Positions 12,259 to 21,557 are shown, counted from the first letter of the stretch. The stretch is 64,000 nt of DNA from Metallyticus violacea (GCA_030762175.1 CM060831.1:31943001-32007000); one strand, 5' to 3'. Notes: generated by a model from the sequence alone, not told the origin. Program-made: numbers and translations.

Positions 12259-15200
12259 TGTGTGTGTGTAGCATTTAATTTATCAATATTGATAATAATA
12301 ACTAGTTCATCACTGTTAACTGATGTTGCATTTAAGTAAGCAGTAGGAATTTACAACTTAGCAAAATTCTTAATAATCAGTTCTTGTTTACTACTGCATA
12401 TTACTTTTCCCATTTGACAAGCACTTTTAAGTAATATATCAATACAGAATCTTTATTTTTGTATGGTATGCAAAATATGTATCTGAATAGAAACAAATAC
12501 CAGCCCTACATCTAACGAGGGAAATATTTACCAGCATGTTAACCTATCTTCCTAAAAAATAAGTAACAAAATGTACTATACAACTGAAATATTTAAAAAA
12601 AATTAATTGTCAATGAAAACTGTGAAGTTCCAAACGTAAAAGCTGCAATTAAAACTACTGAGAATTTACATAGCTAATTTATATGCAAACTATCAAATGA
12701 AACTCCTCGATCTGAACATTTCTACATAGATGATAATCCTATACTAATTCTCCAGTCTTGTCAGTACGGAATTGGAAACAGCGGTAACATATAGTGTGAT
12801 ATAATATGAATGCATCAGTTTCATCTATTTGGTATGAACAATATTTATGTTTAAATTGGTAATGGATTGTAACTTCTTGGTGCTATTCATTCATGAAGTG
12901 TAACTATAGCATGTTTGCATGAATCTTATGCTTTAAATCAGTTGTGCTGATATGTGACACAGTGGGTTACTCTCCTCATTTTCTCCTTCCATACCGTTTT
13001 GCTTAGTGGGGTGGCTTTGCAGAGAAGAGATGAATGTCATTGGCTACCTTTGTATGAGCCCAATATTTTCAGTTTTAAAATAAAAGGCAGTCAGTGTCGG
13101 GCAGTCTACATGTGCTGTTACAAATTCCATCCAGAATGGGAAAATCAAAATTTTGTTACCTATTATGAAGGGAAAATGTGTAGTAATCGACATGATGGGT
13201 GCCATTAATGCCTTTATGATCTTATTGAAACTATAGGTGCAACAGCTTCAGAATGCAGATTTTTATCACTTTCCTCTTTTGAAATCAGTTTCAAATGTTG
13301 CATTCTACACTTCTGACAAATACCAATAAGTTCTGGAAAACCTGTATTCCAAATTCGAAGAAAGATTTTGTGATATAAAGGGATGGACATGGAATTATTA
13401 ATATTAATAATCAATTTTTCAAAAATATAGGAATGCCATCAAACTTACAGTTGTAGATTACAGCTCTGCAGCACCCTATATATTTGAAAAACTTCTGCAA
13501 ATCTGGAGTTTAACTATACGAAATAATTAACCAAGATATTTATTCCCTTTTAAAACACCTCAGTGGACATTTGGCTACTATGTTTTGAGGAACCTACAGG
13601 TGTAAACAGTTTTTCTTAGCTATGAACAATACCAAGAACACTCAAAGATCCAGGATTAGTGACATGAATTTGGCATCTAACCATATCTAGTATAGAACCC
13701 ATAAGTTAGTCACTAAGAAGGATTGAAAATCAAATTAAATTACTGAATAACAATTAATATTTATAAAACACATTTATCATAAAGGATTTTAACACTATTG
13801 TCTTTATAAAATGTATGTAATTGATATTTAACAGTCTGCTACTGACTCTTCTCAACACTCTTCCTTACCTCCATATATTCATGTCACCAGTGAAGGGTAA
13901 CAACAGACGGTAAACATAACCAACCATAAACATAACCAACTATACATAGGAAAAACAAAGAGAAACATAGGCACAAGGTTAAAAGAACATTTCAGGAACA
14001 TAAAATACAAGCAAATTGAGAAATCAGCAGTGGCATTTCATTTTTGGACAGAAAACCACGATATAGTGAATAAAGCAAAATTATTAAAATCAGTGCAAGG
14101 ACCTACAGAATTAGCAACATGGGAGAAAATATACATTTACAAATACAGAGACAGTTTAATGAACTTTGACACTTCCGGCGAAGAAAATATAAACTTTAAG
14201 TTCATCACACCTCCTCCAGAGCAGAATACCCACAACACAACGAATTATCCAGCAGTCGGAGATTTGAACTGATGATGAGAACAACTGTTCTCGAAACCGG
14301 TCTACAATAGTGACAAGTAAGTGAAGCATAAGAGTGTGTAGTTCGACTATATCATAAAATGATTTCAATTATATAACCAACCTGTTTCCCCTCAATGACA
14401 CCACTGCTTTAAATATTTACAATTACATTTATACAGGTGAATGTTACAGCCTTGTACTACAAGACATCTCAAAACAATTTCGCTCCACCAACTATGGTAC
14501 AGATAACAATATTCCATGTATACTTTGAAAACCTTACTTCAAATTTGCAGTTAAATTTTTAAAAATGTTGCTCTTAGGTGTGTAAATTTATTTACATGTG
14601 TTGTAGTATGTAGTTTTAACATAAGCTAGTGAATACTACCCTTATGAAAGTCAAAGGACACTAGTCAGCAGCATGTAGGAATAAAACTATACACTTATCC
14701 TATAGCATAGATTTAATACATCCAGACTTTCTTAATGCATTTTATACTCTGTTTTATAACTTTTCCGATGCTCATGCATTCTCTACCATGAAAACAAGTT
14801 TATAACAAAGAAATTATTTTCCTGATTTATAAGGTTTGCCTGAATAAACAGCCAAATTTTTGATTTTTTGAAGAGCCACAGTTTCAAGAATTAACATTAT
14901 GTACATGAAAGATCTAAACTGATCATAGCTTTAGAAAATGTTACCTGAAGTTGGGCAACGGCTGCAGCAGTCTCCTGAAGCAAGGCAACAGATACTAAGT
15001 TGCCATTTGCTGTGGCTAATGACTGCTGAGAGGCCTGAGAGGGGATGGAGGTTTGTGCCACAGATGGTTGGGGTTCATGACACCTTAGGCTTGTAGGAGA
15101 GTGTTCAAGAACATCCTGGTGCTGATAATGCAACTGAACTTGTTGCGTAATTTCACGAATGCGCTCAGGATACAGCTGAGACTCCAAGGATCTTACCTGC

Positions 15201-18200
15201 AACACAGACAAGCATTAGTAATCTTTGCAGAGTTTCTTTCGATTAAGAATAGGGTGACCAGATACTAAAACATAAAAAAGGACAAACTGTCTGCTCAAAG
15301 ATGCATATCATTTTTTTCAATCAACCGATTTAGCAATGTTATAACAAACACAGAACTTTTGGAATTACATTCTCAATGTGTTGTTGTTGTTGATCTAATG
15401 TGCAGGATTTTGATTCATAAATTTTTCCCTGGCCAGCCAGGGAAAAGTTAGCCAATATAACATTCTCAATGTCAAATTTAAGTTTTTTGCAATTCTGATG
15501 AGAGTAATTATGAAGTATATAGGTTGTAATGTTTGCTTCTTTTACATTAGGCTGCAGTTCTTTCAACTTTCAAAAAATATTATATTTACCAAAATTTGCA
15601 GATGGGTTATCAGATTAATAAGCAGATACTTTATTTAGGTCAAAATTGTTTTGTTTGCATTTACACCCTCAAAATTTGTGTGGCAACTGCCTCTGAAAAT
15701 TCATCACTTTTTCATATAAGTCTAGACGGTAATGTTTTATTCACTCATTTTTGCTAAATCTAATTAATACTGGAAAACATTATTTTATTTTTAGTATCTG
15801 TTGAAACGGGGAGGGAAAAAAAATCCTTCCTTTTCAATTTCAGCGATCAAATACTCTACCAATCAAGAATTAGAACATTCTGGCTTTGAGTACCTTAGTT
15901 TGGTTAATTCATTAGCCATTTTAATATTAAAATAATTTGTTATTAAATTTGGTGGTGCAACATAAACTTCTGAATGAATAATGTTTAGCTGTGTGGCTGT
16001 TAACATTAGTTGGCAGCAATAATTCCTTCTTTAACATTGCTCAGTTTCAGAGACTTATCCAATTAGACAAGGGCCTATTTTCTTATTAAAACAATCATTG
16101 TCACATTTACATTAAACACAAAAAAATAGCTTTTAACCCTTTTCTTAAAAATTTCTTCATGCCACTCAATTTTTACTACACACCTTCATTTAAGTATCTT
16201 ATAAGCTTTCTAAAATACACAATTACACTGATATGGATGTGTAAATTATGTAATAAAGAGGATGTGAACATCTCTGTAATTAATAATGTACTCATAACAG
16301 ATTTACCTGAGTAACAAATCTTCAGAACAAACAGAAAAAATTCAGACTAACACTGACATATAACAATTTCTTTAAATTCTCTACAACAACTGGTTCATAA
16401 GATCAAATGTTGATAGCATATAGTATGTATTTAGTGCGAAAAGTGGAATAGGAACTTTTTTGTTGTTCAGCAGTGCCATTGACAACAACTCTGCACATGA
16501 ATAAGAAAGTCTACCATTTCAAGTAATTCATAAAAGCACTGAAGCAGTATTCTATGAGATGCCGCCCCCAATTAAAATATTATAAATGTTAGTACAACCA
16601 ATTACATATATTATAAATTACAATTAACATGTACAATTTATGTGTATTCATATTAGTGGTTGAGTTATTTGTGTATTTCATGGGTAGTGAGAAGAAAAAA
16701 ATGGTGGACAGAAACTTTAGAAATAAGCCAGAAAATGTTGATTGTGAATGTGTTTAGGAACCATATGGCCATATACTCTTTTTGTATTTTTTGTTGCAAG
16801 ATGCTTTGTGTAAGAAGGGTCGCCCCTTTAAGGTTTCTGGAAAAGCTTAGCTTCGTTAAAATCTGAAGAAGTGCAGTATGAAACACGCTAAAACAAGTCA
16901 TTGAGGGTGAAATAAACCAAAGAGCCCGATATAGTGGAGCCGAGGGGAAAGAATACCTCAAATATAAGACCTAAGAAACATCCAATAAGGAATCTTAGGA
17001 AAAGTATATGCACGCCCCTCGACCAATAGATAGAAATTATTCAATAATAATAGTTAGAAATGGTAGGAGATGGTAACTGACTGGATGAAGGAATTTTTGG
17101 ATAAAAGATTGGGATTTTAAGGCCCGAATGTGTGTGAGTTTAGCTATCATGAGAGAGTGAGTTGAGCTATTGAGGGGAGTGAGTTTTAGCTATCCGGAGA
17201 GGGTGATAGATAATTGGTTCGATTATAGTGCAAGTGTGATCTGAGAACCGCTCAACAGAACTTAAAAGGCGATCCTAAACATTGATCAATTACATAATTC
17301 CCGACCCCCCCCCCCCCCCCGTTGACTGAAAAGGTCACAAAATTCCAGCGCTCTACCTAATCTAGCTGTGGCTTAGTGACACTCCGAGACAGTGGCGGGA
17401 GAAGAGATGGGGAACTAATTCCCCAAGTTTAGGATTTATATTCATAAATTAGCTTCTCCCCAATCTTTCTTCCTTTCCTCCCCATAAACTGCCGCAGCAC
17501 TCATTAATATAAAGTACATACTTAAAATATAATATTTAACAAATGGATTGTAAAAGTAGCTTATAAGTTGTTTTTTAAAAATATGAGCAAATTTTTTTAG
17601 AAAATGTAGTAATATGTTACATATGGACTATTATGACCCATATCATATGCAAGCTGGAAAACTGAACATATGATGTAACAAGTAAACTGCCTGGATAAAA
17701 ATTAGACATCTTGTCATCTTAATTAAAAACACTTAAAAGTAGCATGGACAAAAAGAGTAAAATTTCTAAATTATTTAATCTGTTTCTCCTATATAACTGC
17801 CAAAACTGTTTGTCTTTTCTTTTTGAACAGACTTTAGCTATTCACTCAGTTATTTGTATGTGTTTTAGCAACAAGCAGCAATTGACTTTATTTTCTGATT
17901 TATCTGTGTCAACAGATGCAACAATGATTAATTTTACCAGTGTGATGCATGCTGTAAAACATTATGATGCCCTGACCTATGTTAATAGATTTAAAGATTA
18001 ACTGCATGCTACTGATTTCCATATTTTTCTATTTTTACTATTTCTGGGGAGGAAAATTTGTTGTGTTTTCCTCTAATTAATGACATTGTTAAAGAAAACA
18101 CCACCTCAAAATTTTAAGAGAAAAGTTCTTGTTTTGAAAATAATGCACCATGTTATACATATTGCAAAAATGGAATGGGATAAAAATAGCTAATGCAGAA

Positions 18201-20087
18201 GAAAATCACCTTGCAATTTTAGTAATATTACTCTTGATACATTAGAAAATGTTGGAACTATAAGATCTGGGCTTCAAAGAAAATACATACACAAATTTGC
18301 TAGCTTTACCTACAGGAAAAGAAAAGAATTGGGGGAAAAAAAAGAAAAAGAAAAAAGATTACCTTATCCTCAAGCTGCATTCGCAACCTTCTTTCCCGAT
18401 CTAGTTGAACTCTCAACTCAATCATTTCACGGCTTGGGTCAGTGCTGCTCACAGGTTCTGGGGACATACTACCAGTACCATCATCCGAGGATTCACTCAC
18501 CGAAGCTTGCACTGCAGGAAGAGGCACCACAACACCTATAAAACAATTATAATCTTTAGTGTGTGAAGTGCTTGGGGCAGGGGAGTAGGAAAAAAAAAAA
18601 AACTTTCATTTCTGTATCATTATTTGGATGACTGTTTTACTTCTTTATTGTAAATTAAAACTTTCTTCAAAAAATGTTATGAAAATGCCATGTTGCACAA
18701 GTTAACATATTCTTTACTTTTTTAAAAAAAAAAAAAAACCTTGGAGTTTGACATGCTGCATATTTGAATCTTGTGGTATATTTATTTATAAATTCTGCTG
18801 AACTCATAATGTTATATTTTTAAAAATATTCCCATACTTTAGTTAGCATTAGGATTTTTCAATTGTTTAATGATCCAAAAGTTCTAGTATAATCCTAATA
18901 AATGAGCTTTTAATTATTACTGGTAGCTGAAGAGACTGCCAAAAGTGACTAATGAAAGTTGTCTTAGCTTGAAAGGCACATACAAATAATTTTAAATATA
19001 AAGATTGGGCCATTGTAATGCCTGTAAATATACCCTATGCATTATAAAAATGAAAAGAATCATATATTATAACAGCAAAGGCATTGGAAATTTGAATTTT
19101 TCATTGTTATTTGCTTATTTCGAGTTGAAAATAGAAGCAAGTCTTCAATAAGTATAATAATGTATCTGTCTTTTTTTCCTGGATGGGCTGATGATCACCA
19201 TTACAGCTTGAGATACTAAGGCTAACAAAGCTGGCAATCCATGAGATTAGCAATGCTGCCTCTCCTCCTTATAGAATATGATGTCTGGAAAGCATGATAT
19301 TAACATGTTCCACCTACATTGCTATTTAAGCAAATTTTACATGATGAAGTAAACAGTGTTCTCTATATACCCTGGCTAACCATTATTAAAGACTTGAGGA
19401 AGGTATGAATGTCTTTCTAAGCTGAAAAACACCAGTTTCCAATTAAATAACATGAGTTTTTTGACTACACTTTGGAAAAGAATATATCAATAAATGCTTT
19501 TTCAAACCACCGGAAAATAAATTTCCATACAAATTTACCTTAAGAGTAAGGAGTGAGAATTATGAACTTTATTTTAGTATGAAACATTGTACTACTCATA
19601 TTTCTTCTTCAAAACTAAAAAATCTCATTAAAAACTATTTTCCGAAGTTTAGTTTATGTATTGCTTTAAAAAATAATTACAAAGGTCAGCCCAAAAACTA
19701 TAACATAAAATTGGAGAAAGAAAATTACTCTATACCCTCTAATTTGGCGCAATTCATTAAATATTTTGAAAACTTATACTAAATTTTGGGGAGATAACCA
19801 AGAGATTATTTATATCTCAATACAAAGCTGTGGTGTAATACTGATGGCAAAAGAAACCATTTATTCACAGCTGTTGCTTACAAGAAATTGAATATAATGC
19901 AAAACATTATCTGGGCTATAAGAAACTCACTTGTGGTGTCAATTTTCCTCTTTTTGGTGGAACTGGTCTCATGCTGTCCTTCATGCTGATTGATAAGCCT
20001 CTTCAGCTGACAGTTCTGTGACAGTAAGCTGGTCTTTTCCTGCTCCAACTGGTAAATGTACTCAGCTGTTTGCTGGAGGATGGCTGC
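817..20087 (-). CDS. crp: Transcription factor AP-4 orthologue (cropped), 5'-incomplete, five exons
   Basis: Join 20087..19931, 18535..18363, 15196..14945, 8590..8295 and 1156..817 on the minus strand. All introns are GT-AG, and phases 0, 1, 0, 0 and 2 chain without a stop to give 405 residues. It is recognised by three blocks typical of AP-4: AILQQTAEYI followed by a leucine zipper (residues 1-32), EMIELRVQLDRERRLRMQLE running into VRSLESQLYPERI (about 89-125), and STSRQNLETIVEAIRHLEG (about 299-317). AP-4 proteins are nuclear bHLH-leucine-zipper factors that homodimerise and bind CAGCTG E-boxes. Only helix 2 of the bHLH is present. The basic region and helix 1 were searched for on the minus strand out to 64000 and not found, so they should lie further right. 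The C-terminal half is Pro/Ser- and Gln-rich, as expected of a regulatory region. Symbol crp follows the Drosophila orthologue; TFAP4 is the vertebrate name. Confidence 0.93.
3412..3502. repeat. Penelope-like element end fragments in inverted arrangement
   Basis: The segment around 3412-3432 matches, in reverse orientation, the GTGGAGCCAATAAGAGTG type block found at about 12.0-12.15 kb. The segment 3477-3502 matches in direct orientation the CTTAATTATATGATTAGCTT block at about 12.17-12.19 kb. The same divergent arrangement occurs at 12 kb. It is assigned to PLE ends because the intact PLE tail at 14.3 kb carries the same AAGAGTGTGTAG block after its ribozyme. Confidence 0.55.
4090..4720 (+). 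mobile_element. Penelope-like retroelement fragment with GIY-YIG endonuclease remnant
   Basis: Conceptual plus-strand translation in changing frames gives successive pieces of a PLE ORF. First comes SLVHRMMNIPFTEAEYKIE (end of the reverse-transcriptase thumb), then ITNGFNKDTVIKIINKSK and the linker YKLKSFIYHPIYHKFKKF. Next is a GIY-YIG nuclease start (IRCTDCEKNYISKTKRNLEI), and finally LLKHLYNPMELSTWEKIF. GIY-YIG nucleases cut DNA for target-primed integration of PLEs. Here YIG has become YIS, there are several stops and frameshifts, and the 5' RT core is missing, so it is a dead 3' fragment. It lies inside an AP-4 intron in antisense orientation to the gene. Confidence 0.82.
4800..4860 (+). 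repeat. Short repeat shared with 11150-11200
   Basis: Both places contain GTTTAGTGTAAAAAA and then AATACCTAAGTTT with a few substitutions. It follows a PLE fragment here, so it may be part of a PLE end or of a second element family. Not identified further. Confidence 0.4.
5453..5490. repeat. (AG)n / (GGGA)n microsatellite
   Basis: Uninterrupted AG dinucleotide run passing into GGGA units. Confidence 0.95.
6660..6885 (-). mobile_element. Penelope-like element 3' end, minus strand, with decayed hammerhead
   Basis: Reverse complement of the plus-strand block at 7147-7380. Read on the minus strand it encodes MNFDIPEADSF and then FITGPPQSTWIPTYPAL, followed by a hammerhead-like sequence. That sequence has CTGATGA (6731-6725), stem II GTGGAA/TTCCAT and GAAA (6707-6704), but the cleavage triplet GTC has become GCC and helix III carries an insertion. 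With the next PLE unit it forms one large inverted repeat. Confidence 0.75.
6966..7380 (+). mobile_element. Penelope-like element 3' end, plus strand, with hammerhead ribozyme
   Basis: Open plus-strand frame 6966-7289 (107 codons) is the C-terminus of a PLE ORF. It contains two consecutive copies of a HNLMNFDI-EADS segment (7046-7113 and 7147-7208), and the second continues into FKFITGPPQSIWIPTYPALM. The duplicated piece shows an internal partial tandem duplication. A hammerhead ribozyme follows the stop codon directly, as expected for PLE terminal repeats. The RT and GIY-YIG core are absent. Confidence 0.75.
7283..7337 (+). ncRNA. Hammerhead ribozyme (PLE type), core complete
   Basis: Core CTGATGA at 7293-7299. 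Stem II is GTGGAA (7301-7306) with TTCCAC (7311-7316), six perfect pairs closed by loop AAAG. GAAA is at 7317-7320, and helix III is the palindrome ACATGT (7320-7325) ending in cleavage triplet GTC (7324-7326). Stem I pairs CAG (7290-7292) with CTG (7327-7329), then after a small internal loop CATTTA (7283-7288) with TAAGTG (7332-7337). All invariant hammerhead nucleotides are present. PLE hammerheads are known to have extremely short helix III and to cleave best as dimers. Self-cleavage here is inferred, not shown. Confidence 0.8.
7440..7650 (+). mobile_element. Third Penelope-like element end, decayed hammerhead
   Basis: Plus-strand peptide pieces LMNFGIPEADSSIFKFII again match the PLE C-terminus. 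A decayed ribozyme starts at about 7609: CTGAGGA instead of CTGATGA, a stem II of the form GTGGGC/GCTCAT with compensating G-U pairs, GTAA instead of GAAA, but GTC kept. This is a separate, more diverged copy than the 7.15-7.38 kb one. Confidence 0.6.
8295..8590 (-). CDS. crp: AP-4 exon: proline/serine-rich regulatory region
   Basis: The 296-nt exon lies between the acceptor ATAG (AG at 8592-8591) and the donor GTAAGT starting at 8294. It gives residues 195-292 plus two bases of codon 293. The sequence is strongly Pro/Ser-rich (SPSPSPPPPTMSPPPPEQ) and carries a possible SUMO-type site in the stretch AAIKAEPKVEVE, where IKAE fits psi-K-x-E. It has no folded domain that I recognise. It is assigned to AP-4 because its phases match the exons on either side and it is the only open stretch on this strand in the interval. 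Confidence 0.85.
9033..10255 (-). mobile_element. Mariner-family DNA transposon, inactive
   Basis: Ends are imperfect inverted repeats: TGAGGAGCATTCTAAAATTT at the left and, on the minus strand, CGAGGGGTGTGCTAAAAGTT at the right, each flanked by TA. The minus-strand transposase is broken by several stops and frameshifts but recognisable. The N-terminal helix-turn-helix piece NYFILKGLTPTEIQKEF lies near 10070-10010, DERPRHPKTATTDNI near 9940-9890, and the C-terminal NPSNYFLFPNLKKWLSGQRF plus EAETDCYFSQLDKSHF near 9300-9150. The third catalytic Asp of the DD34D triad, in the ...PSD motif, reads PSN. Inserted in the AP-4 intron in the gene's orientation. Confidence 0.85.
10761..10960. repeat. 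Perfect 100-bp tandem duplication
   Basis: 10761-10860 and 10861-10960 are identical base for base as far as I can read. The flanks differ (CATACTTC before the first copy, TCATTAAA after the second). No coding content is recognised. Confidence 0.95.
11095..11142. repeat. Two-unit minisatellite, 22-bp period
   Basis: CGAACATGAATCCATGAACATG occurs in two adjacent units with a further partial GAACATG. It precedes the short repeat shared with 4.80-4.86 kb. Confidence 0.85.
11150..11205 (+). repeat. Short repeat shared with 4800-4860
   Basis: Contains GTTTAGTGTAAAAAAATG followed by AATACCTAAGTTTGGGAT, a near match to the block at 4.80-4.86 kb. Function unknown. Confidence 0.4.
11950..12195. repeat. 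Inverted pair of Penelope-like terminal sequences
   Basis: The left arm (about 12001-12055, read on the minus strand) and right arm (about 12095-12147, plus strand) are complementary over roughly 50 bases. They share GGTCTG, AAACAT, TTTAAACAA, GTGGAGCCAATAAGAGTG and TGTGTAG. The centre contains TCATCAG at 12070s, the complement of the hammerhead CTGATGA, and the right arm contains GGTCTGAAAACATGTAC, resembling a hammerhead GAAA-helix III segment. This is two PLE ends joined head to head, not a simple MITE, but both ribozymes are incomplete. Confidence 0.6.
12224..12270. repeat. (CT)n then (TG)n microsatellite
   Basis: A CT dinucleotide run of about 32 bases followed by a short TG run. Confidence 0.95.
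13905..14350 (+). mobile_element. Penelope-like element 3' fragment: GIY-YIG domain plus ribozyme
   Basis: The plus strand reads NQLYIGKTKRNIGTRLKEHF, with an intact YIG and the conserved Arg of the GIY-YIG nuclease family. It continues through IEKSAVAFHFWTENHDIV, LLKSVQGPTELATWEKIYIY and FKFITPPPEQN to a stop at 14270-14272 (TGA). This is the least damaged PLE coding piece in the window: the frame is open from about 13950 to the stop. The first GIY tripeptide and everything upstream are lost. A hammerhead ribozyme overlaps the stop codon. The tail after it shares AAGAGTGTGTAGTT with the pieces at 12.1 kb. Confidence 0.85.
14255..14314 (+). ncRNA. Hammerhead ribozyme (PLE type), core complete, overlapping the ORF stop
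   Basis: CTGATGA at 14269-14275. Stem II is GAGAAC (14277-14282) with GTTCTC (14287-14292), six perfect pairs and loop AACT. GAAA is at 14293-14296, and helix III is the palindrome ACCGGT (14296-14301) ending in GTC (14300-14302). Stem I is weaker: TTGAA pairs with T-CAA around one mismatch, and AGTC (14254-14257) with GAC (14312-14314) across an internal loop. All invariant core bases are present. The TGA stop of the PLE ORF lies inside the CTGATGA box. Confidence 0.8.
14945..15196 (-). CDS. crp: AP-4 exon: second zipper C-terminus and Gln/Ser-rich segment
   Basis: The 252-nt exon (84 codons, phase 0 at both ends) lies between the acceptor GCAG at 15200-15197 and the donor GTAACA starting at 14944. 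It gives residues 111-194. It begins VRSLESQLYPERIREITQQV, the most conserved coiled-coil stretch of the family, and then becomes low-complexity and rich in Gln, Ser, Ala and His, including VALLQETAAAVAQLQ at the end. This second part looks intrinsically disordered and is the fast-evolving region of AP-4 proteins. Confidence 0.93.
17134..17201. repeat. Three-unit tandem repeat, 22-23 bp
   Basis: Units start at 17134, 17157 and 17179. Each begins GTGAGTT, contains AGCTAT and ends in a GAGAG/GGGGA purine stretch. Confidence 0.8.
17395..17465 (+). repeat. Dispersed repeat, shared with 28665-28735
   Basis: GGGAACTAATTCC followed by AAG, TTTAGG, a TTATAT core and AGCTTCTCC recurs at about 28.67 kb with gaps. 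Unidentified repeat family; two copies are visible. Confidence 0.4.
18363..18535 (-). CDS. crp: AP-4 exon: acidic/serine linker and start of second coiled coil
   Basis: The 173-nt exon follows the acceptor AG at 18537-18536 and ends at the donor GT at 18362-18361 (GTAATC). It supplies residues 53-110. The first part is a Ser/Asp-rich linker (ASVSESSDDGTGSMSPEPVS). It is followed by a charged amphipathic helix, EMIELRVQLDRERRLRMQLE, corresponding to the second zipper of AP-4. The exon ends in phase 0 after EDK, and the helix continues in the next exon as VRSLES. An alternative acceptor CTGCAG lies 23 nt inside the exon; using it would shift the frame, so the outer AG is preferred. Confidence 0.93.
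18536..19930 (-). other. AP-4 intron (1.4 kb)
   Basis: GT-AG intron without a recognisable repeat other than short A/T runs near 18590 and 18720. Confidence 0.8.
19931..20087 (-). CDS. crp: AP-4 exon: bHLH helix 2, first leucine zipper and nuclear-localisation cluster
   Basis: The 157-nt exon is read from 20087 downwards after the acceptor AG at 20089-20088 and ends at the donor GT at 19930-19929 (GTGAGT). It opens in frame 0 with AAILQQTAEYIYQLEQEKTS, which is the second helix of the bHLH running straight into a leucine zipper. Leu14, Leu21 and Leu28 are in exact heptad spacing. A basic cluster KKRK at residues 45-48 is a plausible nuclear-localisation signal. In the family this segment is directly preceded by a conserved Leu-Ser-Lys, so the upstream exon should end with that triplet in phase 0. 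One nucleotide is left over for the next exon. Confidence 0.93.
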
Positions 20088-21367
20088 CTACAGATCACAT
20101 AAAGAATATGTTAGCTTTAAAGCTCTGAACAATTGTATTTCACTTTAAACTAATAACATAACATTTAGTCTTGACTTTATGAGAAGAGGAACAGTATAGA
20201 GAACATATTTTATATTTAATTGTGATTCTCAATTGCAATTTCCACCAAACATGGACTGCAGTAATGCTCAGCACCCCTTTCTCACTCTAATATAACAAAT
20301 TTATATTTGCTCTGTTTTTAAGTTTGCTGTACCTGAGTATTTAATACCCCATTTTTCTTATTTATACAAACTTAACTTTTTTTTTTTTTAAAAATAAAAC
20401 CCTTGTTCCTTAGTTGATATAAATGTTAAAGAACAGAACTTTCAGAAAATATACTGATTTCTTTTCAAAACATGTTTCTTAGGGAGAAGTTTCAGAATTG
20501 AACATCCATGCACTCACTAAAAATTTATGAAATAACAGAGTTCCCATTAGCACATTCTTTGATTGTTTTATCCAGAGTGCTGTACTTAATGAAACTGATT
20601 AGAATGAGATACCCCTAATTTATATTTGGAAATCACATTCTTATACATTTAATAATCTTCAAGTGAGGGGATGGGAGGACAAACACATTGTACTAAATGT
20701 CTAGATTAAGATGTATTACGTTACTGGGCCCTTCAATGCTGGGACATCATTAGTTTTGTTACAACATAGCAGTAACCAACATGAGATCTACTCTGTTTTA
20801 AGCCTTTTAATGGGAATTTTCACAGAACATCTTTTTAAGCAAAAAGATAACGAACACGACCATGACGCAACGTTTACAAATTATAATCGATTGGTATCCG
20901 ATTCTCCATTTTCTTTCGTGGCGCAACATGAGGACAGGGCTGATTTATAAATTACAGTTTGATGCTGTGGACAGGCAGCACCTGCCTACCTTCACCTGCG
21001 CCCCACTCCAATAGCAGCGTCAGGTGGCTTGCATCCCTGTTCTCATAAAACTAGAACACTGACGTGTATTTTTGGCAGGTGGTCTATAGCACCACAATTA
21101 ACTTTTTTCTTCATTACGATTTTGGATAAAAAAAAGTTATAAGAGTAATAAAAACAAAACAAAAACTCACGGCAGATGGCAGAAATTGTTTACACCAAAC
21201 ACCGCTTTCCTGTAGAAATCGATTAAATCGAATACCCCAGTTATCACATCAACAGCTTTTACTTTCTGAAATTTACCTAAGGAATCTGCACCCTATTTGG
21301 AAATAATTAAACAGATTTACAATTCGGTCACCCAGGTATATGCGAGATATAAGGCATAATGACACAA
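20088..21367 (-). other. Start of the long upstream AP-4 intron, no feature recognised
   Basis: AT-rich sequence upstream of the helix-2 exon. A 79-codon frame at 20711-20950 has no family resemblance and no splice context that would place it in AP-4, so it is left unannotated. Confidence 0.5.
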
Positions 21368-21557
21368 GTGGCCGAAATTGCTAACGCACGGAATCGTAAA
21401 CATGAGGTCTGCGGTTCCATTCCAACCAGTTTTTTCCCCCCTCCAATTTTTTAACCCTCGGTTCTCATCATTGACAAATGCCGGAGAGTTACTCTAAACT
21501 TAGACTTAGAACGCTTCCTTCAATATATATAAAAGGAGTAGCGAAAACGGACGTTAA
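21368..21557 (+). repeat. SINE family A copy (diverged)
   Basis: tRNA-like head GTGGCCGAAATTGCTAAC with B-box-like GCGGTTCCATTCC, then ATGCCGGAGAG, TAAACTTAGACTTAGAACGC and the terminal AAAACGGACGTTAA. This is the oldest-looking copy of the family defined best at 63780-64000. Confidence 0.75.

Larger units (their letters stand above)
8591..14944 (-). other. AP-4 intron (6.35 kb)
   Basis: GT-AG intron. It holds the mariner relic at 9033-10255, the 100-bp duplication at 10.8-10.96 kb, PLE pieces at 11.95-12.19 and 13.9-14.35 kb, and a CT microsatellite at 12.22 kb. In 11200-11950, 12260-13880 and 14400-14944 I see no recognisable gene. Short open frames there are not supported by composition or similarity. 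Confidence 0.8.
15197..18362 (-). other. AP-4 intron (3.2 kb)
   Basis: GT-AG intron. It contains a C-homopolymer at 17305-17320, a three-unit 22-23-bp tandem repeat at 17134-17201 and a block at about 17390-17460 shared with 28.67 kb. The rest is AT-rich with nothing I recognise. Confidence 0.8.
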
